A stretch of DNA of 64,000 bases, taken from contig NZ_MDKB01000005.1 in the NCBI RefSeq assembly GCF_001715295.1, positions 311,645 through 375,644 on the forward strand, given 5' to 3'. Below the pieces are notes generated by a model that was given only the letters and a program-made list of their open reading frames with translations, ran no database searches and was not told the DNA's origin. Origin of the DNA: Streptomyces griseus. Its GTDB lineage: Bacteria > Actinomycetota > Actinomycetes > Streptomycetales > Streptomycetaceae. Position numbers and translations under genes: made by a program. This document shows, one piece after another, positions 50,358-58,737 of this stretch (positions are counted from its first letter, which is position 1; every line of letters starts with the position of its first letter).

Positions 50358-51755
50358 TCACGCGGCTGCCCGCCCTGCGTCCGACGCGGTGATGCCCTTG
50401 GTGGAGGCGATCACGTGCTTCAGTTTCTTGGCGAGCGCCTCATAGAACATGCTCAGGGGAAACTCGTCGGGAAGCACGTCGTCGACGAGCCTGCGCGGCG
50501 GCTGTGTCACGTCCAGGGCGTCGGGCCCCTTGGCCCAGCGCGATCCCGGGTGCGGGGAGAGGTAGGTCGCGACCAGGTCGTACGCGGCGAACCAGTGCAC
50601 CAGCTTGGGGCGGTCGATGCCGTCGCGGTAGAGCTTCTCGATCTCGCCGCAGAGCTGGTTGGTGACCTGGGGGGCGCGGGCCCAGTCGATCTTCAGCGTG
50701 TTGTCGGTCCAGCGCACGACGTCGTGCTTGTGGAGGTAGGCGAAGAGGAGCTGGCCGCCGAGACCGTCGTAGTTGCGTACGCGCTCGCCGGTGACGGGGA
50801 AGCGGAACATCCGGTCGAACAGCACCGCGAACTGCACGTCACGGCCCTGGCCGAACCCGTCGGCCTCCAGCTTCACGGCCTCCTTGAAGGCGGTGAGGTC
50901 GCAGCGCAGTTCTTCGAGGCCGTACATCCAGAACGGCTGGCGCTGCTTGATCATGAAGGGGTCGAACGGCAGGTCACCGTGGCTGTGGGTGCGGTCGTGG
51001 ACCATGTCCCAGAGGACGAAGGCCTGCTCGCAGCGCTTCTGGTCGCCGATCATCTCGCGAATGTCGTCCGGCAGTTCGAGGCCCAGGAGGTCGACGGCGG
51101 CCTCGGTCACCCGGCGGAATCGGGCGGCCTCGCGGTCGCAGAAGATGCCGCCCCAGCTGAAGCGCTCCGGTGCCTCGCGCACGGCGATGGTCTCGGGGAA
51201 GAGGACGGCCGAGTTGGTGTCGTAGCCCGAGGTGAAGTCCTCGAAGGTGATGCCGCAGAAGAGCGGGTTGTCGTAGCGCGTGGCCTCGAGGTCCGCGAGC
51301 CACTCGGGCCACACCATCCGCAGCACGACGGCTTCGAGGTTGCGGTCGGGGTTGCCGTTCTGCGTGTACATCGCGAACACGACCAGGTGCTGGAGGCCGT
51401 CGGCGCGGTTCCTGGCCGGCTGGAAGGCGAGCAGCGAGTCGAGGAAGTCGGGGACGCCGAAGCCGTCCGCGGCCCAGCGGCCGAGGTCGCCGACGAGCGC
51501 GCGGTGGTAGTCGGCGTCGTGCGGCAGCAGCGGGGAGAGCTCCTCGATCGCTCCGGTCACGCGGGCCAGGGTCGCCGCAGCCGTGTCCCGGGACGGCGCG
51601 CCGTCGGCCGAGAAGTCGATGGAGCCGTCGTTCGACTGCCAGGGACGCAACTCTTCCACGGCACTCTTGAGCACGGACCAGGCCGGGTGCTCGACGACCC
51701 GCTGGGCAGCAGCTATCGCGCCGGATACTGGAGCTTGCTCAAGAATTTCCGTCAT
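50358..51755 (-). CDS. DUF6421 family protein
   Basis: A 465-residue soluble protein without a known fold assignment. Distinct stretches are FTSGYDTNSAVLFPETIAVREAPERFSWGGIFCDREAARFRRV, CEQAFVLWDMVHDRTHSHGDLPFDPFMIKQRQPFWMYGLEELRCDL and LVHWFAAYDLVATYLSPHPGSRWAKGPDAL. The conserved HDRTHSHGDLPFDP, with several His and Asp, looks like a metal-binding site, which suggests an enzyme. It is the first gene of the DUF6421-SDR-ltaE operon. The ATG at 51755 follows GAAGGAAG. A promoter reading into it lies at 51833-51860. Confidence 0.88.
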   Translation of the reverse strand: MTEILEQAPVSGAIAAAQRVVEHPAWSVLKSAVEELRPWQSNDGSIDFSADGAPSRDTAAATLARVTGAIEELSPLLPHDADYHRALVGDLGRWAADGFGVPDFLDSLLAFQPARNRADGLQHLVVFAMYTQNGNPDRNLEAVVLRMVWPEWLADLEATRYDNPLFCGITFEDFTSGYDTNSAVLFPETIAVREAPERFSWGGIFCDREAARFRRVTEAAVDLLGLELPDDIREMIGDQKRCEQAFVLWDMVHDRTHSHGDLPFDPFMIKQRQPFWMYGLEELRCDLTAFKEAVKLEADGFGQGRDVQFAVLFDRMFRFPVTGERVRNYDGLGGQLLFAYLHKHDVVRWTDNTLKIDWARAPQVTNQLCGEIEKLYRDGIDRPKLVHWFAAYDLVATYLSPHPGSRWAKGPDALDVTQPPRRLVDDVLPDEFPLSMFYEALAKKLKHVIASTKGITASDAGRAAA

Positions 51756-51832
51756 AACACTTCCTTCACGGGAGAACCTCGCGTCAAGCCAGCCTATCCA
51801 CGGCTCATCTCCTCGGACAAGTGGAGGGCTGG

Positions 51833-51878
51833 AAAATATCCTGCCACTCCTCTTTGTCACCGCTATTTTTCCTGCCAC
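51833..51878 (-). promoter_or_regulatory. Promoter and TCCTGCCAC repeats upstream of DUF6421
   Basis: On the minus strand GTGACA (51860-51855), a 16-bp spacer and TATTTT (51838-51833) could drive the DUF6421 operon. TCCTGCCAC occurs twice (51839-51847 and 51870-51878), 31 bp apart, overlapping the spacer, as if a regulator bound there. The stretch is markedly AT-richer than its surroundings. Confidence 0.5.
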
Positions 51879-52002
51879 ACATGAGATGGACAACTTCTTC
51901 CGCCGGTGGCGAGGGACGACGGGCGCCCCGACCCCCGGAACTGGTTCCCTGGAGGCAGCAGCAGCGGACGAAGCACGGACGACCGACGGAAGCAGGAGTG
52001 CC

Positions 52003-52686
52003 TTGACTTTTCTCACCATCGGCCATCGGGGCCTGATGGGCGTCGCGCCGGAGAACACACTGCGCTCGTTCAGGTGCGCGGAGCAGGCGGGCATGGACGC
52101 CGTCGAGCTGGATCTGCACCTGAGCAAGGACAGCGCGCTCATCGTCATGCACGACGCCGACGTGGACCGCACGACGGACGGCACGGGACCGATCGCCGAC
52201 AAGACCCTGGACGAGCTGCGCCGGCTCGACGCGGGCGAGGGCGAGCGGGTCCCCGTCTTCGAGGAGGTGCTGGACGCGATCGGCTCGCCCCTGCAGGCCG
52301 AGATCAAGGACGTGGCGGCGGCCCGCGCACTGGCCGAGGTGATGCAGCGGCGGAAGCTGGCCGGCCGGGTCGAGGTGTCCTCGTTCCACGACGAGGCGGT
52401 GGCCGAGATCGCGCAGCTGGTCCCGGGGGTGCGGACGGTCCTCATCGCCGGCCGCTGGGGCGGCGACGTGGTGGACCGGGCGGCGGCGGTGGGCGCGGCG
52501 ACACTCGCCCTGAACATCCGGCGCCTGACGGCTGAGGTCGTCGAGGAGGCGCACGCGCGGGGTCTGGAGGTGATCGGCTGGGTGGTGAACACGGTGGACC
52601 AGCTGAGGCTGGCGAGGGCGCTCGGCCTGGACGGCGCGACGACGGACCACCCGGAGATCCGCCGCGCCGGTGGTCTCACCGTCTGA
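52003..52686 (+). CDS. Glycerophosphodiester phosphodiesterase
   Basis: A 227-residue GDPD TIM-barrel enzyme with all core motifs: TIGHRGLMGVAPENT, MDAVELDLHLSKDSALIVMHDADVDRTTDGTG, and the end strand GATTDHPEIRR. It hydrolyses glycerophosphodiesters to glycerol-3-phosphate and an alcohol. No signal peptide is seen, so it is cytosolic. The TTG at 52003 follows AGCAGGAGTGCC; an ATG further upstream would add a long unrelated stretch. Confidence 0.93.
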   Translation: MTFLTIGHRGLMGVAPENTLRSFRCAEQAGMDAVELDLHLSKDSALIVMHDADVDRTTDGTGPIADKTLDELRRLDAGEGERVPVFEEVLDAIGSPLQAEIKDVAAARALAEVMQRRKLAGRVEVSSFHDEAVAEIAQLVPGVRTVLIAGRWGGDVVDRAAAVGAATLALNIRRLTAEVVEEAHARGLEVIGWVVNTVDQLRLARALGLDGATTDHPEIRRAGGLTV

Positions 52687-52692
52687 CGGCGG

Positions 52693-53241
52693 CTACAGCT
52701 CCTTGACCAGCAGCTCGAGGGCGAGGCCCTCGCGCCGGGGGATGCCGAAGCGCTCGTCGTCGTACGGGAAGGGGGTCAGCTCTCCCGTACGGCGGTAGCC
52801 CCGGCGCTCGTACCAGGCGATCAGTTCCTCGCGGACGGTGATCACCGTCATGTGCATCTCGCGCACGCCCCAGCTCGCGCGGGCGGCGCGCTCCGCCTCG
52901 GCGATGATCACCTTGCCGAGGCCGGCGCCCTGCAGTTCCGGCTTGACGGCGAACATGCCGAAGTAGGCGGCCGTGCCGCGGTGCTCGAGCTGGCAGCAGG
53001 CCACCGGCTCCCCGTCCAGCTCGGCGAGGAGCATCCGCCCGGCCGGGGCCTCGACCACCTCGCGCACCCCCTGCGCGTCGGTGCGCTGCCCGTCGAGGAT
53101 GTCCGCCTCCGTGGTCCAGCCGGCGCGGCTGGCATCCCCCCGGTAGGCGGATTCGACGAGCCGTACCAGGACCGGTATGTCGTCCTCGGTCGCGTCACGG
53201 AAGGTCGGCTGTGACTGGGCAGGGGCCTGTGCGGTGTCCAT
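52693..53241 (-). CDS. GNAT-family N-acetyltransferase
   Basis: A 182-residue GNAT enzyme with the acetyl-CoA loop GMFAVKPELQGAGLGKVIIAEAERAA (QGAGLG) and the typical end WYERRGYRRTGELTPFPYDDERFG. The substrate amine is unknown. The ATG follows CCGGAGAACG. It converges on the GDPD gene with a 6-bp gap. Confidence 0.93.
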   Translation of the reverse strand: MDTAQAPAQSQPTFRDATEDDIPVLVRLVESAYRGDASRAGWTTEADILDGQRTDAQGVREVVEAPAGRMLLAELDGEPVACCQLEHRGTAAYFGMFAVKPELQGAGLGKVIIAEAERAARASWGVREMHMTVITVREELIAWYERRGYRRTGELTPFPYDDERFGIPRREGLALELLVKEL

Positions 53242-53292
53242 GGTGGCGTTCTCCGGTCGTGTGCTGCCGACGGTGCCGTCCGAGCCTAACGG

Positions 53293-53350
53293 CCCGGCCT
53301 GCGGGGAGCGGCCCGGCCGCGACCGCCCCCGCAGGCCGGGTCACGCTCCC
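53293..53350. other. Hairpin between divergent genes
   Basis: CCCGGCCTGCGGGG pairs perfectly with CCCCGCAGGCCGGG (14 bp) around a 30-nt loop. It lies between two divergent start codons, where a terminator is unexpected; it may insulate the two promoters or act in a 5' leader. Confidence 0.55.
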
Positions 53351-53437
53351 CCAGTAACCCAATGCGCCCCGGTAGGACGGTTCCCGGCGGGGCATCGATG
53401 GGGCGACAACCGCGTCATTCGCTCCAGGGGGTGCACC

Positions 53438-54037
53438 GTGCACGGACCGGCGCTGTCCGGCGGGCTGCTGATGGTGTTGTGCGGGATCACGGGCACGTAC
53501 TGCCTGCTGCGGACCCGCAGCGGCACGAAGGGGGAGAGCAGGACGGCGCGCGCCGAGGCGCTGATGGGGTTCGGGATGGCCCTGATGGCGGTGCCGGCGG
53601 CGCTGCTCACCCTCCCGGACCGGACCTGGGCGGTGTACGCGGTGGTGTTCGGCGTCGCGGCCCTGCGCGCGCTCGTGGCCGCCCGGCACGATGCCCACCA
53701 CCTGCACCACCTGGTGGGGTCGCTGGCCATGGTCTACATGGCCCTCGCGATGGCCCCCGGGGCGGCCGGGGGCGGCCACCTCGCGCACGGCGGCACGGGC
53801 CCCTCCGGGGCCGCGGGAGGCGTGCCCCTGCTGACGGGCGCCCTGCTGGCCTACTACGCGCTCTACGTACTGGGCTCCGCGGGCCGGCTGATACCGGCGG
53901 CCCCCACGGCGAGCGCCCCCGGGGTCCCGGGCGGAGCCGGGGCGGTCGGCTTCGCCCGGGGCGCGCGGCCCGAGTTCACCTCGGCGTGCAGACTGACGAT
54001 GGGCATCGCCATGTTCGCCATGCTGCTCACACTGTGA
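53438..54037 (+). CDS. DUF5134 membrane protein
   Basis: A 199-residue protein with about five membrane helices (LSGGLLMVLCGITGTYCLL, ALMGFGMALMAVPAALL, TWAVYAVVFGVAALRALVAA, HLVGSLAMVYMALAMAPG, a Gly-rich loop, LLTGALLAYYALYVLG, and a C-terminal LTMGIAMFAMLLTL). An RHDAHHLHHLVGSLAM stretch is His-rich, common in DUF5134 and suggestive of metal or heme binding. The GTG follows CAGGGGGTG. It lies 87 bp upstream of an M56 peptidase gene, a pairing I know from other actinobacteria. Confidence 0.88.
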   Translation: MHGPALSGGLLMVLCGITGTYCLLRTRSGTKGESRTARAEALMGFGMALMAVPAALLTLPDRTWAVYAVVFGVAALRALVAARHDAHHLHHLVGSLAMVYMALAMAPGAAGGGHLAHGGTGPSGAAGGVPLLTGALLAYYALYVLGSAGRLIPAAPTASAPGVPGGAGAVGFARGARPEFTSACRLTMGIAMFAMLLTL

Positions 54038-54124
54038 GACGACGGCCCCGGCAAACCGTGTCGTACGTCACTTGCCACGCGAGGCCGTACCCCTGGGTGC
54101 CGCATCGCTCATAGGCTGACACCC

Positions 54125-55060
54125 ATGTGGGTCTCCTGCACGCTGCTGTTGCTCGGTGCACTGGCTGCCGTCGTCGCCCCGGGCCTGATGGCGCGGGCCC
54201 GGTGGCCCGAGCGCGAGCCCGTGGTGGCCCTGTGGGTCTGGCAGTGCGTCGTGGCCGGGGTCCTGCTGTCGTTCGGGCTCGCGATGACGTTCAGCGCGGC
54301 AGCCGCCTGGCAGGCGGTCCGCGGGCACGTGTTCGCGCCCGCCCCGCACGCCGTGGTCGAGGCCTACGCGCTCGGCGCGTACGGCCCCTGGTCGGCGGTC
54401 ATCGCGGTCCTGCTGGCACTCGGCGGGCTGTGGACCGCCGCGATGCTCGTACGGGAGGTCCACCGGGCCCGGCTGCGCCGCAGGCGACGCCGCACGGAAC
54501 TCCTGGTGCGTTCCCCGCTGCTGCCCGGTGAGGAACCGGGGGGCCGCCGTCTCGTGGTGCTGGAGGGGCAGCGCCCGGATGCCTGGTGGCTGCCCGGTAC
54601 GGCCCCCCGGCTGGTCATCACCACCGCCGCTCTCGGGCGGCTGAAGGGCCGTCAGCTCGATGCGGTGCTCGCGCACGAGCAGGGCCACGCGCAGGCCCGC
54701 CACGACTGGCTCCTGCACTGCTCGGCCGCGCTCGCGACCGGCTTCCCGCAGATCCCGGTGTTCGCCGCGTTCCGCGACGAGATGCACCGCCTCGTCGAAC
54801 TGGCCGCGGACGACGTGGCGTCACGGCGCTTCGGCCGGCTCACGACCGCGCTCGCCCTGGTCGGACTCAACGAGGACCGGGGGGTGTTCGGCCCCTGTCC
54901 GCCGCCGGACGCGCAGGTACCGCTCCGGGTGAACCGGCTGCTCGCCCCGGTGGAGCGGCTCACCGCGGGACGCCGGCTGCGGCTGACGGCCGCTGCCGCG
55001 CTCGTGCCGGTCGTGCCGCTCCTGGTGGCGGTCGTGCCGGGACTCCGCGCCCTCGGATAG
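54125..55060 (+). CDS. M56-family membrane metallopeptidase (BlaR1-like)
   Basis: A 311-residue membrane protein with three N-terminal helices (about 1-25, 37-62, 82-105) and a cytoplasmic zinc peptidase of the BlaR1/MecR1 type: LDAVLAHEQGHAQARHDWLLHCSAA (HExxH as HEQGH) and the third ligand in ELAADDVASRRFGR (E-L-x-A-D). A final helix follows (ALVPVVPLLVAVVPGLRAL). No BlaI/MecI-like repressor gene is adjacent, which is unusual. TAGGCT lies 7 nt before the ATG (leaderless). Confidence 0.92.
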   Translation: MWVSCTLLLLGALAAVVAPGLMARARWPEREPVVALWVWQCVVAGVLLSFGLAMTFSAAAAWQAVRGHVFAPAPHAVVEAYALGAYGPWSAVIAVLLALGGLWTAAMLVREVHRARLRRRRRRTELLVRSPLLPGEEPGGRRLVVLEGQRPDAWWLPGTAPRLVITTAALGRLKGRQLDAVLAHEQGHAQARHDWLLHCSAALATGFPQIPVFAAFRDEMHRLVELAADDVASRRFGRLTTALALVGLNEDRGVFGPCPPPDAQVPLRVNRLLAPVERLTAGRRLRLTAAAALVPVVPLLVAVVPGLRALG

Positions 55061-55094
55061 CCGGATCCGGGGGGCGTCCGCGAGGATCGCTCCC

Positions 55095-55820
55095 ATGCAC
55101 TCCCCTCCACTCTCCCCCCCACGCGCCTCGCACCGCCCTTCGCTCCTGCTGGGCGCGGGCGTCGTCTGCGCCCTTCTCTCCGCCGCGCTGACCGCTCTGG
55201 TCGTGGTGCGATGGCCACCGCTGATGTCCCTGGACGGCACAGTGGCAAGGACGCTGCACCGCAGCGCCGTGACCCAGCCGGGGCTGGTCCACCTCAACCG
55301 GGTCCTCACGGACTGGGTGTGGGATCCGTGGACGATGCGCGCCCTGACCGCCGTGGTGGTGATCGCCCTGTGGTGGCGCGGGGCGCGTCCGCTCGCCGTA
55401 GGGGTGGCGGCGACCAGTGTGCTCGCGACGGTCCTGCAGCAGGCGCTGAAGTCCGCGGTGGGACGGGAGCGTCCGCGGTGGCCGGATCCGGTGGACTCGG
55501 CGCACTACGCCGCCTTCCCGTCGGGCCACGCCATGACGGCGATCGTGACCTGCGGGCTGCTGCTGTGGCTGCTGCGCCTGTACGGCGTCTCGCCGCTGCT
55601 GTGGCGGACGGCGGTCGTCGTGGCCGCCGTCTCCGTCCTGGGTGTGGCCTTCACCCGTCTCTACCTGGGGGTGCACTGGCTGTCGGACGTCGTGGGCGGG
55701 CTGCTGCTGGGCGGGGCCGTGACGGCCCTCTGGGCTGCCGCGTACGGAGCGCGCCGGACGGCCGGTGGCGAAGATGGCGAGGAGGACGGCGTTGTGGAGC
55801 CCCCCGCCCGGCGGCGATGA
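55095..55820 (+). CDS. PAP2-family phosphatase
   Basis: A 241-residue membrane phosphatase with about six helices and the three catalytic motifs: KSAVGRERPRWP (KxxxxxxRP), FPSGHAM (PSGH) and TRLYLGVHWLSDVVGG (SRxxxxxHxxxD-type with T for S). It removes phosphate from a lipid such as phosphatidate or undecaprenyl pyrophosphate. The ATG is 34 bp after the M56 stop and a GAGGATC precedes it. A C-terminal Glu/Asp-rich tail (GGEDGEEDGVV) follows the last helix. Confidence 0.93.
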   Translation: MHSPPLSPPRASHRPSLLLGAGVVCALLSAALTALVVVRWPPLMSLDGTVARTLHRSAVTQPGLVHLNRVLTDWVWDPWTMRALTAVVVIALWWRGARPLAVGVAATSVLATVLQQALKSAVGRERPRWPDPVDSAHYAAFPSGHAMTAIVTCGLLLWLLRLYGVSPLLWRTAVVVAAVSVLGVAFTRLYLGVHWLSDVVGGLLLGGAVTALWAAAYGARRTAGGEDGEEDGVVEPPARRR

Positions 55821-55827
55821 TCGGTCC

Positions 55828-56517
55828 ATGCAGATCAAGGGCGTGCTTTTCGATTTCTCCGGGACTCTCTTCCGCATCGAGGACGCCGGTTCCTGGCTCC
55901 GCGCGGTACTCGACGCGCGCGGCACGGCGATGGAGGAGCAGGACCTCGAACGGTACGCGCGGCGCCTGACGGCCGCCGGGGCACTGCCCGGCGGCCCGCC
56001 CCCGCGGCGGATCCCCCCGCATCTCGCCGCTCTGTACGCCTCGCGTGACCGCAGCGCCCCGCTGCACCGGGAGGCGTACACGGCCCTCGCCCGCCAGGCC
56101 GACCTGCCGGACGAGGACCTCTACGGCGCGCTGTACGAGCGCCACATGAGCCCGGAGGCCTGGCAGCCGTACCCCGACGCCGCAGAAGTGCTGCGGGACC
56201 TGCGGCGCGACGGGACCCCGGTCGGCGTGGTGAGCAACATCGGCTGGGACCTGCGGCCCGTGTTCCGGGCGCACGGGCTGGACGAGCTGGTGGACGCGTA
56301 CGTCCTCTCCTTCGAGCACGGCGTCCAGAAGCCGGATCCCCTGCTCTTCCGGACGGCGTGCGCGCTGCTGGGACGTGATCCGGCGGACGTGGTCATGGTC
56401 GGCGACGACCGGCGTGCGGACGGCGGGGCGGCGGCACTGGGCTGTGACGTGCGCTTCGTGGACCACCTGCCCGTGGCGCAACGCCCGGAAGGGCTCCGGG
56501 CCCTCGGACTGGTGTGA
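55828..56517 (+). CDS. HAD-superfamily hydrolase
   Basis: A 229-residue HAD phosphatase with motif I FDFSGTL (Asp nucleophile plus Ser in place of the second Asp), motif II VGVVSNIGWD, the Lys in EHGVQKPDPLLF and motif IV VVMVGDDRRADGGAAALGC. The DxS rather than DxD suggests a modified activity compared with standard phosphatases. It follows the PAP2 gene with a 7-bp gap, so the two could be an operon. The ATG at 55828 starts the typical MQIKGVLFDFSGTLF. Confidence 0.92.
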   Translation: MQIKGVLFDFSGTLFRIEDAGSWLRAVLDARGTAMEEQDLERYARRLTAAGALPGGPPPRRIPPHLAALYASRDRSAPLHREAYTALARQADLPDEDLYGALYERHMSPEAWQPYPDAAEVLRDLRRDGTPVGVVSNIGWDLRPVFRAHGLDELVDAYVLSFEHGVQKPDPLLFRTACALLGRDPADVVMVGDDRRADGGAAALGCDVRFVDHLPVAQRPEGLRALGLV

Positions 56518-56649
56518 CGCGCAGGACACCCACCGGCCGTGCGGCGACCCGCACCCGCACCCGCCGTGAAGGATTCCGGGAGACGGTGTGAGGGATATCC
56601 CTGCGCCGAGGTGGGTGAAGGGGCGGACCTGGGCCCTAACCTGGGATAC

Positions 56650-56829
56650 ATGTCCCCGTATCCGAACACGTCCGTCTCCGTGCGTCCTGTCTCCGTGGTC
56701 AACGAGGAGATCCGCGCCCTGTGGCAGCGCTCGGGCGGACTGCTGTCCCCGGACGAGGAGAAGGAGTACCAGCGCCTGCTGGCGGAGTGGGCGGCCGCGG
56801 CGGGTACGAGCGTGCGGCCGGCCGTCTGA
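56650..56829 (+). CDS. Small conserved hypothetical protein
   Basis: A 59-residue protein: MSPYPNTSVSVRPVSVVNEEIRALWQRSGGLLSPDEEKEYQRLLAEWAAAAGTSVRPAV. After a short extended N-terminus it is mostly helical and amphipathic. TAACCT lies 7 nt before the ATG and no ribosome site is present, so it is probably leaderless. I do not recognise a function. Confidence 0.7.
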   Translation: MSPYPNTSVSVRPVSVVNEEIRALWQRSGGLLSPDEEKEYQRLLAEWAAAAGTSVRPAV

Positions 56830-57003
56830 CCTCCCGGCGTTCCGCCGAGCCGGAGCGATGATCCCCGGGGCAGGGGCGGGCGCCCCCGCGCTGATTCCGG
56901 CGATCCCCCGCGTCGCCGGAACCAGAGCTACAGCATGTCCCCGCGGGGGTCGTCGGTCAATGAATTAACGGCTCCGCCCGCCGCGACCGGCAGCGGCGGG
57001 GAC

Positions 57004-57038
57004 GCGGCCCGCCGGACGGAGACCGTCCGGCGGGCCGC
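57004..57038. terminator. Bidirectional terminator between convergent genes
   Basis: GCGGCCCGCCGGACGG pairs with CCGTCCGGCGGGCCGC: a perfect 16-bp stem with a 3-nt loop, the strongest hairpin in the window, followed by a T/C-rich run. Confidence 0.9.
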
Positions 57039-57071
57039 CCGCTTTCTCTCCGGGTGGGTGGTGCGGGCGGG

Positions 57072-58562
57072 TCAGCGGTCGAAGTAGTCCGGCTGCGTCT
57101 GGACGTTGAGTTCCGGAAGCCGCACCTTCGCGGCCGGGTCCGTCCGCCGGTCGTCGAGCTTCAGGACGTCGAAGCCCTTGGCGATGTCGTTGGAGTAGAT
57201 GTAGCCGTTGTAGTAGTACGCCGACCAGGGGCCGGCCGTGGTGACCGCGTCCGTCGAGACCGGACCGCGCTCGAAGTACGCGATCTCCTTCGGCGCCGAG
57301 GAGTTGGTGAAGTCCCACACCGAGACCCCGCCCTGGTACCAGGCCTGGACCATCAGGTCCTTGCCCTTGACCGGGATGATCGACCCGTTGTGCGCGACAC
57401 AGACCTCGGTGTCGGCCTGCGGGCGGTCGATCTTGAAGTAGCTGCGGAAGACCAGCTTGCGGTGGTCGCCCCGGCCGGTGATGTCGTAGATGCCGTCGGC
57501 CCCGCGGTGGGGACCGATCTCGTCGTTGCAGGTGGCCGCGCCGCCGCCGCCGAGCTCATCGGTGAAGACGACCTTGTCGGCCTTCTGGTTGAAGGTCGCG
57601 GAGTGCCAGAAGGCGAAGTTCACGTTGTCCTGCACCCGGTCGATGATCTTCGGGTTCTCCGGGTCCTCGATGGAGAACAGCAGACCGTCGCCCATGCACG
57701 CACCGGCCGCCAGGTTCTTCGACGGCAGCACGGTGATGTCGTGGCACCCGGTGGTCCTGGAGACGCCGGGGTTGGTCGGCGCGCCCGGGTTGCCGCCGTC
57801 CGGGAAGAGCACCGGGAAGTTCACGATCCGGGCCTTCTCGGGCGCGCTGCGCGGCACCTTGATGACGGAGATCCCGTCGTGCGGGGGCTGGCAGTCGGGG
57901 AACGCCTCGTTGGGCGAGTACGAGGAGACGTACACGTACACGTTCTTGCGCTCGGGGACGATCGTGTGGGTGTGCGACCCGCACGCGGTCTCGACGGCGG
58001 CGACGTACTTCGGGTTGCGCTTGTCGCTGATGTCGAAGACCTTCATGCCCTCCCAGGAGGACTTCTCCGTGGCGGGCTGTGTCGTGCTCGCACACGAGTT
58101 GTCGCTGCGCGAGGAGTCGGTCGACAGGAAGAGCAGGTTCCCGGAGACCGAGATGTCGTTCTGCGATCCGGGGCAGAGGACCTGAGCGACCGTCCTCGGG
58201 CTCCGGGGGTCGCTGATGTCGAAGATGCGGAAGCCGTCGTAGTTCCCGGCGTAGGCGTACTTCCCCTGGAAGGCGAGGTCCGTGTTCAGCCCCCGCAGCG
58301 CGTCCTTGGGGACGTTGGCGAGGTGCTCGATGTTGTCGCTGTGGACGATCTCGTCCACGCCGGGTATCTCGCCGCTCTCGATGGCGGCTCGGGCCTCGGC
58401 CTGCTGGCTCACGGAGACACCGCCGCGCGTGGTGGCGGTGTCTCCGGGGTCGGGTGTCGCGGCCGCGGGGCCGGCCGTCAGCAGAGTGGCGATGAGCCCG
58501 GCCGCGGCTGCCGCCACACCCAGACGTCTGCGCCGCACGCTGGTGGTGTGCAACGAGGTCAC
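57072..58562 (-). CDS. Secreted LVIVD-repeat protein
   Basis: A 496-residue exported protein. Residues 1-36 are a signal peptide (RRRRLGVAAAAAGLIATLLTAGPAAA then TPDPG). The rest has repeated LVIVD-type beta-propeller segments such as YAYAGNYDGFRIFDISDPRSPRTVAQV, MKVFDISDKRNPKYVAAVETACGSHTHTIVPERKNVYVYVSS, LLFSIEDPENPKIIDRVQ and VSVWDFTNSSAPKEIAYFER. The many conserved Cys (VLCPGSQND, DNSCASTT, ETACGSH, DCQPP, TTGCHD, GACMGD, ATCNDE, EVCVAHN) likely form disulfides outside the cell. It is divergent from a DUF305 lipoprotein gene with which it probably works. The GTG start follows GGGAGGACG. Confidence 0.92.
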   Translation of the reverse strand: MTSLHTTSVRRRRLGVAAAAAGLIATLLTAGPAAATPDPGDTATTRGGVSVSQQAEARAAIESGEIPGVDEIVHSDNIEHLANVPKDALRGLNTDLAFQGKYAYAGNYDGFRIFDISDPRSPRTVAQVLCPGSQNDISVSGNLLFLSTDSSRSDNSCASTTQPATEKSSWEGMKVFDISDKRNPKYVAAVETACGSHTHTIVPERKNVYVYVSSYSPNEAFPDCQPPHDGISVIKVPRSAPEKARIVNFPVLFPDGGNPGAPTNPGVSRTTGCHDITVLPSKNLAAGACMGDGLLFSIEDPENPKIIDRVQDNVNFAFWHSATFNQKADKVVFTDELGGGGAATCNDEIGPHRGADGIYDITGRGDHRKLVFRSYFKIDRPQADTEVCVAHNGSIIPVKGKDLMVQAWYQGGVSVWDFTNSSAPKEIAYFERGPVSTDAVTTAGPWSAYYYNGYIYSNDIAKGFDVLKLDDRRTDPAAKVRLPELNVQTQPDYFDR

Positions 58563-58637
58563 TGCGTCCTCCCTTGTCTCCGTCCGTAGGCGGACGGTTC
58601 CTGGACTCCGGCAGTATCGTCCCTCTCATGTACACAC

Positions 58638-58655
58638 CAACAGAGTGCAACAGAG
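58638..58655. promoter_or_regulatory. CAACAGAG direct repeats between LVIVD and DUF305 genes
   Basis: CAACAGAG occurs at 58638-58645 and 58648-58655, exactly 10 bp apart, in an AT-richer divergent promoter region. One-turn spacing suits a transcription-factor dimer. Confidence 0.5.
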
Positions 58656-58737
58656 ACGTAATGAAAGTTTTTGATCAACGGCCAGCGGAAGGTGTTAGGA
58701 CGGTTCCCGACACACCCATGTGGCACTGGAGGTCGCC

